Shown here one piece after another: positions 7,577 to 16,371 of a stretch of 38,921 bases of DNA (position 1 is the stretch's first letter; each line of letters starts with the position of its first letter). This DNA is from Clostridia bacterium (lineage in GTDB: Bacteria > Bacillota > Clostridia > Lutisporales > Lutisporaceae). Below the pieces are notes generated by a model. It saw only the letters and a program-made list of their open reading frames with translations, was not told the origin of the DNA and did not search any database. The DNA lies in contig JAQSYD010000030.1 of NCBI GenBank assembly GCA_029256325.1, forward strand, positions 1 through 38,921. The letters run 5' to 3'. Both the position numbers and the translations under genes were made by a program.

Positions 7577-8722
7577 ATGGATAATCATAAATTCTTCCGA
7601 AATCCAGAACATGAGCTATTAAAGTTTTGCGATAAACACGAACGTATTCTTTTATATGGTGCTGGAAGATTAGGAAAATATACATTGAGTTATTTAAAAT
7701 CATATCAAAAACATATAGATGGGTTTGTAGTTTCGGACGGACAACCGACTGTAGGGTCAATAGAGGGACTTCCGGTATATCATTCCTCTGCTATTCCCTT
7801 TGAGCCGAGTGAAACTGGCGTTTTCTTATCCCTCCATCATGATTTTTTTGATAATGCTGTTGAGAACCTAAAAAAGAGCGGGTTTTCGAATATCAGGCCT
7901 ATCGAAGTAGATGATGTAAACTGCATTGAACTCGAGTATCATTCTGAACTTTTAAGTAAATTTTTTGGAGAAAAGCAAATTGATATAAACCAAAGTATAT
8001 TAGATTTACAAAAATTCAAGTTTATAAATCCTTGGTTAATGAATAAAGAAACCCTACGTTCATTCTTATGGGAAGCAAAAGATTTGATTCTGCCATTATT
8101 AGGAGATGACTCTTTGATAGATGAAGGTTTATATGAATATAATCAAATACAGTTAGAAAATAAGGATGTTGTATTGGATTGTGGTGCAAATATAGGTATT
8201 TTCTCTGCCTATGCAGCAGCACAAAATTGCCAGGTTTATGCCTTTGAGCCAACACCTGACACTATCCCAATATTAGATAAAAATAAGGAAATATATCCGG
8301 AAAATTTTCACATCATACCTAAAGCAGTGTCAGATAAGGATGGTACAATATCTTTTTATTGTTATAATGATGCAAATAGTATCAATAGCGTATTTGATAC
8401 TACTTTACTTTATTCTAACCACTATAAAATCTCTCAAGAGGTGATTGTTCCAACCATAACTCTTGATAGTTTTGCAGAAGAAAATAATCTTAAAAAAGTT
8501 GATTTCATAAAATGTGATATAGAAGGAAGCGAACGCCAAATGCTAAAAGGTGCAAGAAATATTTTGAAGAATCATGCACCAAAGCTGGCTATTTGTACTT
8601 ATCATTTACCTGATGATAAGGAAGTCTTGGAACGTTTGATTTTGGAGGCAAATCCAAACTATCAGATTATTCATAAGTGGAAAAAACTATATGCCTATGT
8701 ACCGAAACTTAAAAGAGGATGA
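7577..8722 (+). CDS. FkbM family methyltransferase with N-terminal Rossmann module
   Basis: A 381-residue, two-domain protein. Residues 22-120 form a small Rossmann-type module: ILLYGAGRLGKYT (25-37), then the acidic strand end, then GLPVY. Residues about 190-360 are an SAM-dependent FkbM methyltransferase: VVLDCGANIGIFSAYAA, the acidic loop YAFEPTPD, and the signature FIKCDIEGSE near 310-319 followed by a PKLAICTYH strand. FkbM enzymes O-methylate sugars and polyketides, so a sugar hydroxyl in the flagellar glycan is the likely target. AAGGAG precedes the ATG. The N-terminal module recurs in three other proteins of this island. Confidence 0.88.
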   Translation: MDNHKFFRNPEHELLKFCDKHERILLYGAGRLGKYTLSYLKSYQKHIDGFVVSDGQPTVGSIEGLPVYHSSAIPFEPSETGVFLSLHHDFFDNAVENLKKSGFSNIRPIEVDDVNCIELEYHSELLSKFFGEKQIDINQSILDLQKFKFINPWLMNKETLRSFLWEAKDLILPLLGDDSLIDEGLYEYNQIQLENKDVVLDCGANIGIFSAYAAAQNCQVYAFEPTPDTIPILDKNKEIYPENFHIIPKAVSDKDGTISFYCYNDANSINSVFDTTLLYSNHYKISQEVIVPTITLDSFAEENNLKKVDFIKCDIEGSERQMLKGARNILKNHAPKLAICTYHLPDDKEVLERLILEANPNYQIIHKWKKLYAYVPKLKRG

Positions 8723-8761
8723 TAAGATCTTCAAGGTATTTTATTGGAAAGGAAATAAGAA

Positions 8762-10246
8762 ATGTCTAAAAAAGTATGGTTTCATATGCGGGCGTATAAT
8801 ACAGAAAGATATATTAGACAAGCCTTAGACAGCTTAATCAAGCAGTCGGAGCCGGATTGGGCTCTTTGGATAGATGATAATGGCTCTACGGACAGAACTG
8901 GTGAAATATGTGATGAGTATGCAGCAAGGGATAAGCGTATTTTCTGCTACCATTATAAAGTTAATAATCAGCACACGGATAAAGAACGTGAAGGGGCTAT
9001 TGCTTTATATAACAAATTTAAGATTTTTTCAAAGGAATATGCAGAATATGTAGCTATATTAGATTCTGATGATTACTATCATCCTGATTTCGTCAAGATT
9101 ATGTACGAAGCTGGGAAAAAGTATGATGCAGACATGGTGATTGGCGGGACAACCATGTTCAAAGATGAGGATCCTGATGCTGCAGGAGTACGTATTCCAC
9201 CTGAATTAGTTATAAAAAATCATGTAATAAAGGAAACGGATTTTATTAACCTTTATGGCTCTTTGCGGCCTTTTTGGGGTAAATTGTATTCCATGGACCT
9301 TTGGCTGCAGAAAGATATAATAGCTCCATATACAGGAGAAATTATCAATGGTTTTGACACTTATCAGGTTTTAAAACTAATGAACAATTGTGTTCAGACC
9401 TCGGTTAGTGTAGCGCAACCTTTGCATTTTTACCGCATCCGCAAGTCGTCTGACTATAATAGACTACTTGACGTAAAGCGATATTGTGAAGGTAAAATAT
9501 TATATGAATTAGGAATAGAAACAGCAAAAACATATCATATAGATACGAAGGAAGTGCAGCTTTTTCTGTTGAAGGTTTATTATTTCCATGTCAGGGATTT
9601 AATTATCTTAGCCGTTAAGTCCAAATCAATGACCTCGGCTGAGAAAATTGAATTCATATCTTACCCTTTATCAGAGAAATTGTTTTTCCAGTGTACAGAA
9701 GTCTTTTCAACAGAAATATACAGCTTGCTTCAGCAATCAGTAGAGGCAGTGTTAGACGGTTTAGATGATTTGGAACGCTCCAAGCTAAAACGCTATTTCT
9801 TGGTCAGACTGATAGAGGGTACAAAAGAGACTTATGAGGAAAAAGAGCGGCAGATATGGCTTCTCTCAGCTCTCTGCGATCCGGAAAATAAATACCACTG
9901 GGGAAGCGGTACGGAGACTAATATCGACACAACAAAGACAAAATTGGTAATTCAAGCAATGAATGCCCCACTGAGTGATATACACGTTTCTGCAAAGCAG
10001 GAGCTTGCACAAGCAATTGACAGTGGAAATTTGGAACTGGCTTTAGATAAGTTTAATTTTTTGACTTCTTCAATTCCTTTGGATAGAGAGACACTTTATT
10101 TTGAAATGTACCTTAATCTTACACTTGAAAACTACGGACAAGCTGTGGAAACTGCAGAAATTGCCCGAGTGTTCTGGAAAGAAGATGAAGGAATTCATTC
10201 GATGATTCAAATGGTATACCAAATTGTGGATAAGAAAGAGGAATAA
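8762..10246 (+). CDS. GT2 family glycosyltransferase with long helical C-terminus
   Basis: A 494-residue glycosyltransferase. The GT-A core covers about residues 1-220: VWFHMRAYNTERYIRQALDS, LWIDDNGSTDRTGEI, and the DSDD motif at 101-104 (AILDSDDYYHPDF). The remainder is helical. The last 100 residues (from about 400) look like a pair of TPR-type repeats (ELAQAIDSGNLELALDKFNF, YLNLTLENYGQAVETAEIAR), suggesting protein contacts. AAAGGAAA precedes the ATG. It is followed after four bases by a second FkbM enzyme. Donor and acceptor are unknown. Confidence 0.88.
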   Translation: MSKKVWFHMRAYNTERYIRQALDSLIKQSEPDWALWIDDNGSTDRTGEICDEYAARDKRIFCYHYKVNNQHTDKEREGAIALYNKFKIFSKEYAEYVAILDSDDYYHPDFVKIMYEAGKKYDADMVIGGTTMFKDEDPDAAGVRIPPELVIKNHVIKETDFINLYGSLRPFWGKLYSMDLWLQKDIIAPYTGEIINGFDTYQVLKLMNNCVQTSVSVAQPLHFYRIRKSSDYNRLLDVKRYCEGKILYELGIETAKTYHIDTKEVQLFLLKVYYFHVRDLIILAVKSKSMTSAEKIEFISYPLSEKLFFQCTEVFSTEIYSLLQQSVEAVLDGLDDLERSKLKRYFLVRLIEGTKETYEEKERQIWLLSALCDPENKYHWGSGTETNIDTTKTKLVIQAMNAPLSDIHVSAKQELAQAIDSGNLELALDKFNFLTSSIPLDRETLYFEMYLNLTLENYGQAVETAEIARVFWKEDEGIHSMIQMVYQIVDKKEE

Positions 10247-10250
10247 TAAA

Positions 10251-11333
10251 ATGACAGAGTTTTGTGAAAGTACTTATAATAAAATTCAGAAACTGTATGA
10301 GAGTTTGATGGATAAAGAATCTAAAACAATATTAGAGCAGAGACTTCTATACAGCTTGACAAATGATCATTCCTACATTTCAGATATGGCATATCGTTTA
10401 TACCGTGATTATCATTCTGATTTGGAGGGAGAATTCTGGAGCTTTTTAAAGCATCTTCCCTCGAACAAAGATATGAATTCAGATAAAAAAGTGGTTTTGT
10501 TTGGTGCCGGCATAAATGGACGTGTCTTTTATGAGTTTTTGAAACATTGCGGGTACCGTGCAGATAGTTTCTGTGATAACGATAAATCAAAACATGGAAC
10601 AAAGCACTGTGGGCTACCGGTAATTTCACCGCAGGAACTAATAAATCAGTATCCGGATGCCTATGTCATTATTACAATTCAAAATTATGTACAGGAAGTA
10701 ATGCAACAACTTATAGACATGGGAGTTGTCGCTGGTAACATAATGGATGGCTGTCCTCCTCTAGGGCGTCAATATTTTGTAGAAGAGATTTTTAGACCTT
10801 CTGAAGAAGAAGTGTTCATTGATGCGGGTTGTTATCATGGAGAATCCTCCTTAGACTTCATCAACTGGTGCCATGGAAAATATAAAAAGATATATGCTTT
10901 TGAACCTGACTCTCTTAATTTTGAAATCTGTAGTGAGCTATTTCAGAAAAAGCAAATAGATCATTTACAATTGGTCAATGCTGGTTTGTGGAGCAGGAAT
11001 GAAGTTTTAAGTTTTACAAATTCTGGTGCAGGAGATTCTCGTGTTAACGATTCTGGTACGTTTAAGATCAATGCTGTAAGCTTGGATGAGGTGCTAAACG
11101 GAGAAAAGGCGACTTTTATTAAGATGGATATCGAGGGTTCAGAGCTGGAGGCTTTAAAGGGAGCTAAGCAAACTATTCAGAAACATCGCCCAAAACTAGC
11201 TATTTGCTTATATCACAAGCCCGAAGATCTGTTGGATATTCCGCTTTATATCAAAAGCTTAGTGCCGGATTATAAGTTTTATATTCGACATTATACGCTT
11301 TTTCAGGTAGAGACAGTTTTGTATGCAATATAA
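10251..11333 (+). CDS. FkbM family methyltransferase with N-terminal Rossmann module (second copy)
   Basis: A 360-residue protein with the same domain order as the 7577-8722 gene but clearly diverged. A helical stretch (1-75) precedes the Rossmann module (about 80-165: VVLFGAGINGRVF, SFCDNDKSKHG, GLPVISPQE). The FkbM domain follows (about 185-345): VFIDAGCYHGES, IYAFEPDSLN, FIKMDIEGSELEALKGA, PKLAICLYH. The ATG at 10251 is chosen over an in-frame ATG at 10224 because GAGGAA lies just upstream and the earlier start would overlap the preceding gene. Predicted sugar O-methyltransferase. Two copies suggest two methylation positions or two sugars. Confidence 0.88.
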   Translation: MTEFCESTYNKIQKLYESLMDKESKTILEQRLLYSLTNDHSYISDMAYRLYRDYHSDLEGEFWSFLKHLPSNKDMNSDKKVVLFGAGINGRVFYEFLKHCGYRADSFCDNDKSKHGTKHCGLPVISPQELINQYPDAYVIITIQNYVQEVMQQLIDMGVVAGNIMDGCPPLGRQYFVEEIFRPSEEEVFIDAGCYHGESSLDFINWCHGKYKKIYAFEPDSLNFEICSELFQKKQIDHLQLVNAGLWSRNEVLSFTNSGAGDSRVNDSGTFKINAVSLDEVLNGEKATFIKMDIEGSELEALKGAKQTIQKHRPKLAICLYHKPEDLLDIPLYIKSLVPDYKFYIRHYTLFQVETVLYAI

Positions 11334-11350
11334 GTTTAAAGGAGAAAAAT

Positions 11351-12877
11351 ATGCGTTCACCAAAAGATATGAGAATCATTCAAATTGAAGTTACAAATGC
11401 ATGTGTACATCAGTGCTCTAACTGTACGCGTTTTTGCGGACATCATAAGAAAAATTTCTTTATGGATTGGGATACCTTTCAGAAAGCAGTGAAATCCTTG
11501 GAAGGCTTTGATCATTGCATTGGTATAATGGGCGGAGAACCAACTCTACATCCGCAATTTGAACGTTTTGCAAGGTATTTGGCTGAACAGCATCCTTTGG
11601 ACTATCCGATTCATACGACACGAAAGCCGATATTGAATTTCCCAAGATATATAAGAGACAAAAACTATTTTGGAGATGAGTGTCTGAATCAATGCAAGGG
11701 AGTGGGCTTGTGGACTTCTGTTACAAAGCAGTATTATAAAAACTTTGAATTAATACAGGATACCTTCAGCTATCAAAGCATTAATGATCACGACAATCCC
11801 TCTTTACACCAGCCGCTTTTGGCAAGCAGAAAAGAAATGGATATCAGTGACGATGAATGGATAACGATGAGGGACAACTGTCTAATACAAAATATGTGGA
11901 GTGCTTCTATCACTCCGAAAGGTGCATTTTTCTGCGAAGTGGCAGCTGCTCTTGACATGCTGTTTGATGGTCCTGGGGGTTGGCCCATCGAGCCGGACTG
12001 GTGGAAAAGGGAGCCTAAGGATTTCGGCTATCAGCTGAATTGGTGTGAAATCTGCGGTGGTGCATTGTTTCACAGCGGACGGCTTTCTAGTGAGGAAATT
12101 GATGACGTTTCTCCTATGCTTTATGAAAGGCTTAAGGAGGTTGGCAGTCCGAAGCTGAAAGCAGGCAGAGTCTCAGTTATGGATATGAGCAATCCGCAGC
12201 CGGGGCAGCAGATGCCGGATACTAAGAATCGTTACCTTACTGATTTTAATGAAAGAGTATCCAGAGATAACAGTATCCTTTTCCCAGGGAAAATCCAAGG
12301 AATTGTGTTTTGTCAAACCGGTGTCGGCATAAAAGAAAAACTTAAGAAGCTTCAGAGAAGCCTTGATCATATTATACAGTTTGCTACTGAACAAGAGATT
12401 GCAGATAAGCTAAAGTCTGCTGTCACAGGCCATGAAGAGGTGATTGTAGTATCTCCTCAGCTGCAAAGCTTCGGACGGACTCTGAATAAAGCTATTGAGG
12501 CTGCTGGAGACAACTGGATTTGTTTGATGAAAGAGCACTCTGAAATTCCAGAAGGAATAATAGAGCGATTGAAAAGTGTAGTAATAAATCCTGGCGTGTT
12601 GTATTCTCTTCCTGGCTTAGAGGAAATCAAGCTTTTTCATCCCGAGGCTAGAGCGCTTAAGAGTGCCTGCTATGATGGAGTATCTCAGTGCGATTCCTTA
12701 GATATGTTTTATAATCTTTGGTCAGCGGACAAGCAGGTTGAATTAGAGGAAAACTTTGATATCCTTCAGAATCCAGACCTGGAAGATTGGCAATTACTTG
12801 CAGATGATGCAGATAGTGAACATAGGTCTCAAGTGCATCAGGCGTTGGACAAGATTAAGAAAGATTATGAAGGTTGA
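11351..12877 (+). CDS. Radical SAM protein with C-terminal glycosyltransferase-like region
   Basis: A 508-residue protein. The radical SAM cluster motif C-x3-C-x2-C is at Cys18, Cys22 and Cys25 (ACVHQCSNC), and the SAM-binding motif GGEP is at 61-64. An unusual stretch of CH residues (RFCGHHKK) follows the cluster. A second Cys group (CEVAAALD, then WCEICGGALFHSG, about 195-245) resembles a SPASM/Twitch auxiliary cluster region. From about residue 300 there is a separate alpha/beta part with DNWICLMKEHSEIPEG, which looks like the metal loop of a GT-A fold with the usual DxD lost. AAAGGAG precedes the ATG. The reaction is unknown; epimerisation, dehydration or methyl transfer on a sugar are options. 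Confidence 0.82.
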   Translation: MRSPKDMRIIQIEVTNACVHQCSNCTRFCGHHKKNFFMDWDTFQKAVKSLEGFDHCIGIMGGEPTLHPQFERFARYLAEQHPLDYPIHTTRKPILNFPRYIRDKNYFGDECLNQCKGVGLWTSVTKQYYKNFELIQDTFSYQSINDHDNPSLHQPLLASRKEMDISDDEWITMRDNCLIQNMWSASITPKGAFFCEVAAALDMLFDGPGGWPIEPDWWKREPKDFGYQLNWCEICGGALFHSGRLSSEEIDDVSPMLYERLKEVGSPKLKAGRVSVMDMSNPQPGQQMPDTKNRYLTDFNERVSRDNSILFPGKIQGIVFCQTGVGIKEKLKKLQRSLDHIIQFATEQEIADKLKSAVTGHEEVIVVSPQLQSFGRTLNKAIEAAGDNWICLMKEHSEIPEGIIERLKSVVINPGVLYSLPGLEEIKLFHPEARALKSACYDGVSQCDSLDMFYNLWSADKQVELEENFDILQNPDLEDWQLLADDADSEHRSQVHQALDKIKKDYEG

Positions 12878-12905
12878 TGGTTTAAATTGATGGGGGTGAG
12901 TATAA

Positions 12906-14270
12906 TTGAGCGTAATGAGTGCAGAGAGAGTCCCATTACTGACTATTCATGTTTCAGTATTTAATTTGGATAAATACATAGAACAATGTTTGGACAGTAT
13001 TCTAACACAAGATTTTAATGATTATGAATTAATTTTAGTGGATAATGGTTCTACAGATCGGAGCATCGAAATTTGCGAAAGATATGCAGAAAAATATCCT
13101 GATAAAATTAAGTATAAGAAATTTCCATTGCCTACTTTTATTGGACGTCCATATACTTATGCACGGGCTGAAATGCAGGGAGAATATTTTATGACTGTTG
13201 ATGGAGACGATTATATTACTCCCGGATCTCTCAAAAGAATTGCAGGGATTATTCAAGAACGATATCCGGATGCTATTATGGGTACTTTTCTCAGTGATGT
13301 AGAAACAGGAAGCTCTTCCTTTCAGGATGCAAGTTTTGATCCCCAAAGGATTAATGGAGTCTCATATGGAGATGCACTGAAATATCTTGCTACCGTACCA
13401 AACTTTCACACGGTACAGTGGAGATTTATTGTCAAAAACGATATTTTAAAGATTTGTGAGGATTTCACAAAATTTTTTAATGAAAATCTAGAAGCATATT
13501 CTAAGCTAATTAATAAATCGTTGTATGGTGATTTAATTAATGTGCTCAATATTTTATCCGGAGCAAAGTCAATAGAATTCATGAAGGAACCTTTTTATGT
13601 ATATAGATGCCGTTCGGGCAGTCTGTCTGCCACACGTGTAGGTGATAAAACAGGAGCAGGCTTCTTAGTCGGATTAATATCTATGAAAGCATGGTTCACT
13701 TATAATAAAAATGAAAATGTTCAGGCCTTGATACGATCACAATTACATAAGTTCTATAGTCTTTATGCAAGTGTATGCACTACAATTACAGAAGAAGGGT
13801 ATATGAAAATGGCAGATATTATCGATACCTATAAAGAAGATTTTTTGAGCTTACGTGAATATAATATTGCACCGCTATCAGAATTTTGCGATCTGGTTGA
13901 TCGTTATGGTGCGCTTCAAGGCTTAATGATGTTTACTAAACTTCAGGAAGCAAATTTGCTTTACAAACTTCAGCAATATACAAGCGAAGATATTTATGTA
14001 TTTCCGACAGGTATATGCGGCGAGTCGACGCTTCTTCTTTTGAAGCGTTGGAATCTTCAAGTAAAGGGTTTTTTTGACAATGATTCGAGCAAGGAAGCGT
14101 TGTTGTTTCAGAGTTATCCTTGCATGCTGCCTGAACGCTTGAGAGCTTTTTCTGAGGATCAAAAGGAAAAGGCTTTAGTAGTCATCACTACGTCTTACGA
14201 ACATTTAATTCCGGTATTTAGGAAACAGTTAGTCGGACTAGGTATTCCTGACAGTCGGATAATTGCATAA
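12906..14270 (+). CDS. GT2 glycosyltransferase with C-terminal Rossmann module
   Basis: A 454-residue protein. The GT-A core is at 1-230: LLTIHVSVFNLDKYIEQCLD, LILVDNGSTDRSIEI, and DGDD at 99-102 (MTVDGDDYITPGSL). After a helical middle, residues about 360-454 form the Rossmann-like module also found in neighbours: IYVFPTGICGESTLLLLK, GFFDNDSSKEALLF, then a PDSRIIA end. Here the glycine motif is PTGICGES, less canonical than GAGxxG. Translation begins at TTG (12906), six bases after GGGGGTGAG; the next ATG (12915) is too far from it. Donor and acceptor are unknown. Confidence 0.87.
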   Translation: MSVMSAERVPLLTIHVSVFNLDKYIEQCLDSILTQDFNDYELILVDNGSTDRSIEICERYAEKYPDKIKYKKFPLPTFIGRPYTYARAEMQGEYFMTVDGDDYITPGSLKRIAGIIQERYPDAIMGTFLSDVETGSSSFQDASFDPQRINGVSYGDALKYLATVPNFHTVQWRFIVKNDILKICEDFTKFFNENLEAYSKLINKSLYGDLINVLNILSGAKSIEFMKEPFYVYRCRSGSLSATRVGDKTGAGFLVGLISMKAWFTYNKNENVQALIRSQLHKFYSLYASVCTTITEEGYMKMADIIDTYKEDFLSLREYNIAPLSEFCDLVDRYGALQGLMMFTKLQEANLLYKLQQYTSEDIYVFPTGICGESTLLLLKRWNLQVKGFFDNDSSKEALLFQSYPCMLPERLRAFSEDQKEKALVVITTSYEHLIPVFRKQLVGLGIPDSRIIA

Positions 14271-14318
14271 TCAAGATAAAAAAGTGACAATCACTATATG
14301 GAAGGAGGATGAATCGAA

Positions 14319-15542
14319 GTGAATTATGAAGAAGCTTTGTTGCAGACAGAATATGAATTAAGAAACTCCACTGCTTCTATTATCCTTTGGGGCGCAGGTA
14401 TTCTTGGACAAATGGCATTAAAAGTACTAAGACATTTAGGGAGAGAGCCTATTTGCTACTGTGATATAAACAAAGAGCTGCATGGTACAGATATGCATGG
14501 ATTTCCTGTTTTATCAGTGGAGGAAGCAATCAGTAAATATCCAACAGCCATATTCATACTTTGTGTAGGGGTTATGGGTAATTCATACGGTAGGGAAGAA
14601 GAGGCGGCAAAACAGGCTAGGATATTAAACCATACAGGTACTATCGTATCAGCAGATGTCATTCACTACATTTATAATGTAAAGGTATTAAAACGCGGTA
14701 TATCTTCTGCAAATTATGCACAAACAATCTACAATTTAAGGCATTCAGATAATGTATTGCAACGCTTAAGTATAGTCATTACGGACAGATGCACTTTGAA
14801 TTGCAGGGACTGTGGCATGCTGATACCCTACAAAAAGCCAGGTAAGGACGCTGATGTGGAAATGATCCTTTCTGCTGTGGAAAAAATGTTCAGTATGGTA
14901 GAAGGTATACGATGGGTGCAAATATTTGGTGGTGAACCATTTTTACACCCTCGTTTATTAGAATTAACCCGGAAAGTGGTAGAAATAGATAAGGCGTTAT
15001 CTGTTGTTCTTATAACTAATGCAACGCTCCCTCCTATTCAGGAACAGTATAATGAATTGGCTTCCTATATTAGTTATTTTACATACAGCGATTATGGTCC
15101 TTCTCTTAGCAAGTATTGTAACGAGGTTGACAACGCATGCAAAAGCAGCGGTATGGTGTACTCAAAAAGTAATTATAATCAAGATGGCTTGTCATGGGTG
15201 ACTTATGGTCCTGTCAGTAATAAGAATTATACTGATGATGAAAAAAAAGTTGTTTTTAATAATTGTATGCAGGCAGAGTGTAATTATAGAATTTCACCAG
15301 ATGGCATTTTTTATTTTTGTGAGCGCCAACTGCATCCCGCAATAAGACCGATTGGAAACACGGAAAATGAAATCATTCACTTAGAGGATCCCGAGATGGA
15401 CGGTGCTGTGCTGCAAGCAAAATGGGAATACATCCGTCGTCTTCCCTATTTGAAAGCCTGTGATTATTGCGGTGGGGGAGGGTATGTTCCTGCTGCAGTA
15501 CAAGCCAAAGGGAAGCTAGACTATGAGGATATGGAAAAATAA
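14319..15542 (+). CDS. Radical SAM protein with N-terminal Rossmann module
   Basis: A 407-residue fusion. Residues 18-130 carry the island's recurring Rossmann module (IILWGAGILGQMALK at 21-35, CYCDINKELHG, GFPVLSVEE). The radical SAM domain follows, with Cys158, Cys162 and Cys165 (CTLNCRDC) and GGEP at 204-207. A later Cys set (NNCMQAECNYRISPDGIFYF, CERQL, CDYCGGGG at the end) suggests an auxiliary cluster as in SPASM/Twitch proteins. The GTG start at 14319 follows GGAGGATG. It directly precedes the CDP-sugar genes. A radical step on a nucleotide sugar or on the finished glycan is inferred; the substrate cannot be read from sequence. Confidence 0.85.
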   Translation: MNYEEALLQTEYELRNSTASIILWGAGILGQMALKVLRHLGREPICYCDINKELHGTDMHGFPVLSVEEAISKYPTAIFILCVGVMGNSYGREEEAAKQARILNHTGTIVSADVIHYIYNVKVLKRGISSANYAQTIYNLRHSDNVLQRLSIVITDRCTLNCRDCGMLIPYKKPGKDADVEMILSAVEKMFSMVEGIRWVQIFGGEPFLHPRLLELTRKVVEIDKALSVVLITNATLPPIQEQYNELASYISYFTYSDYGPSLSKYCNEVDNACKSSGMVYSKSNYNQDGLSWVTYGPVSNKNYTDDEKKVVFNNCMQAECNYRISPDGIFYFCERQLHPAIRPIGNTENEIIHLEDPEMDGAVLQAKWEYIRRLPYLKACDYCGGGGYVPAAVQAKGKLDYEDMEK

Positions 15543-15591
15543 ATGGTTAAGCTATTAGAGGCAAAATTTTTATGAGAAGGGAAGACTCACT

Positions 15592-16371
15592 ATGAAGGTT
15601 GTAATTTTAGCAGGGGGACTGGGGACTCGCATCAGTGAAGAGAGTCACTTGAAACCAAAACCAATGATTGCAATAGATGAATCACCTATATTGTGGCATA
15701 TTATGAAATACTATTCCCATTATGGCTATAACGATTTTGTTATATGTTGTGGTTATAAGGGATACGTAATTAAGGAATATTTTGCGGATTATTACTTGCA
15801 CCGTTCAGACATAACCTTTGATTTTGCAAACAATAATGACATAATTGTACACAGCAATGTTGCAGAGCCTTGGAAGGTTACTGTCGTTGACACTGGATTA
15901 AATACTCAAACCGGCGGTAGAATAAAACGCATACAGAAATATATCGGTGATGAGCCGTTTATGCTGACCTACGGAGACGGTGTTTCCGATGTGAATATTA
16001 ATGAACTTGTAGCTTTCCATAAAGAGCACGGAAAAATTGCAACACTGACTGCTGCTCAGCCAGGTGGAAAGTTCGGCGTTTTACAAATTAATAGCAAACA
16101 AAACATAACCAGCTTTACTGAAAAGGGAAAAGAAGACGGAGGTTGGATAAACGGCGGTTTTATGGTTTTAGGACCACAAATTTTCGACTACATTCAAGGA
16201 GACAGCACTATTTTAGAAAGAGATCCTTTTGAGACGCTAGTAAAATTAGGGCAACTGGCTGCTTATAAGCATCATGGATTCTGGCAGTGTATGGATACAT
16301 TACGTGATAAAAACCTGTTAGAAGCTTTATGGAATAATGGACAGGCTCCATGGAAGGTATGGGAAGATTAA
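15592..16371 (+). CDS. rfbF: Glucose-1-phosphate cytidylyltransferase
   Basis: Makes CDP-glucose from CTP and glucose 1-phosphate, the first step of CDP-6-deoxyhexose synthesis. The 259-residue protein has the nucleotidyltransferase start VVILAGGLGTR (3-13), the PKPM loop, and the RfbF-specific run ILWHIMKYYSHYGYNDFVIC. Further family marks are PWKVTVVDTG, the metal site TYGDGVSDV and the end GFWQCMDTLRDK. Length is as in Salmonella RfbF/DdhA (257). The stop overlaps the rfbG start by one base (TAATG), so the two enzymes are translationally coupled. Confidence 0.96.
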   Translation: MKVVILAGGLGTRISEESHLKPKPMIAIDESPILWHIMKYYSHYGYNDFVICCGYKGYVIKEYFADYYLHRSDITFDFANNNDIIVHSNVAEPWKVTVVDTGLNTQTGGRIKRIQKYIGDEPFMLTYGDGVSDVNINELVAFHKEHGKIATLTAAQPGGKFGVLQINSKQNITSFTEKGKEDGGWINGGFMVLGPQIFDYIQGDSTILERDPFETLVKLGQLAAYKHHGFWQCMDTLRDKNLLEALWNNGQAPWKVWED

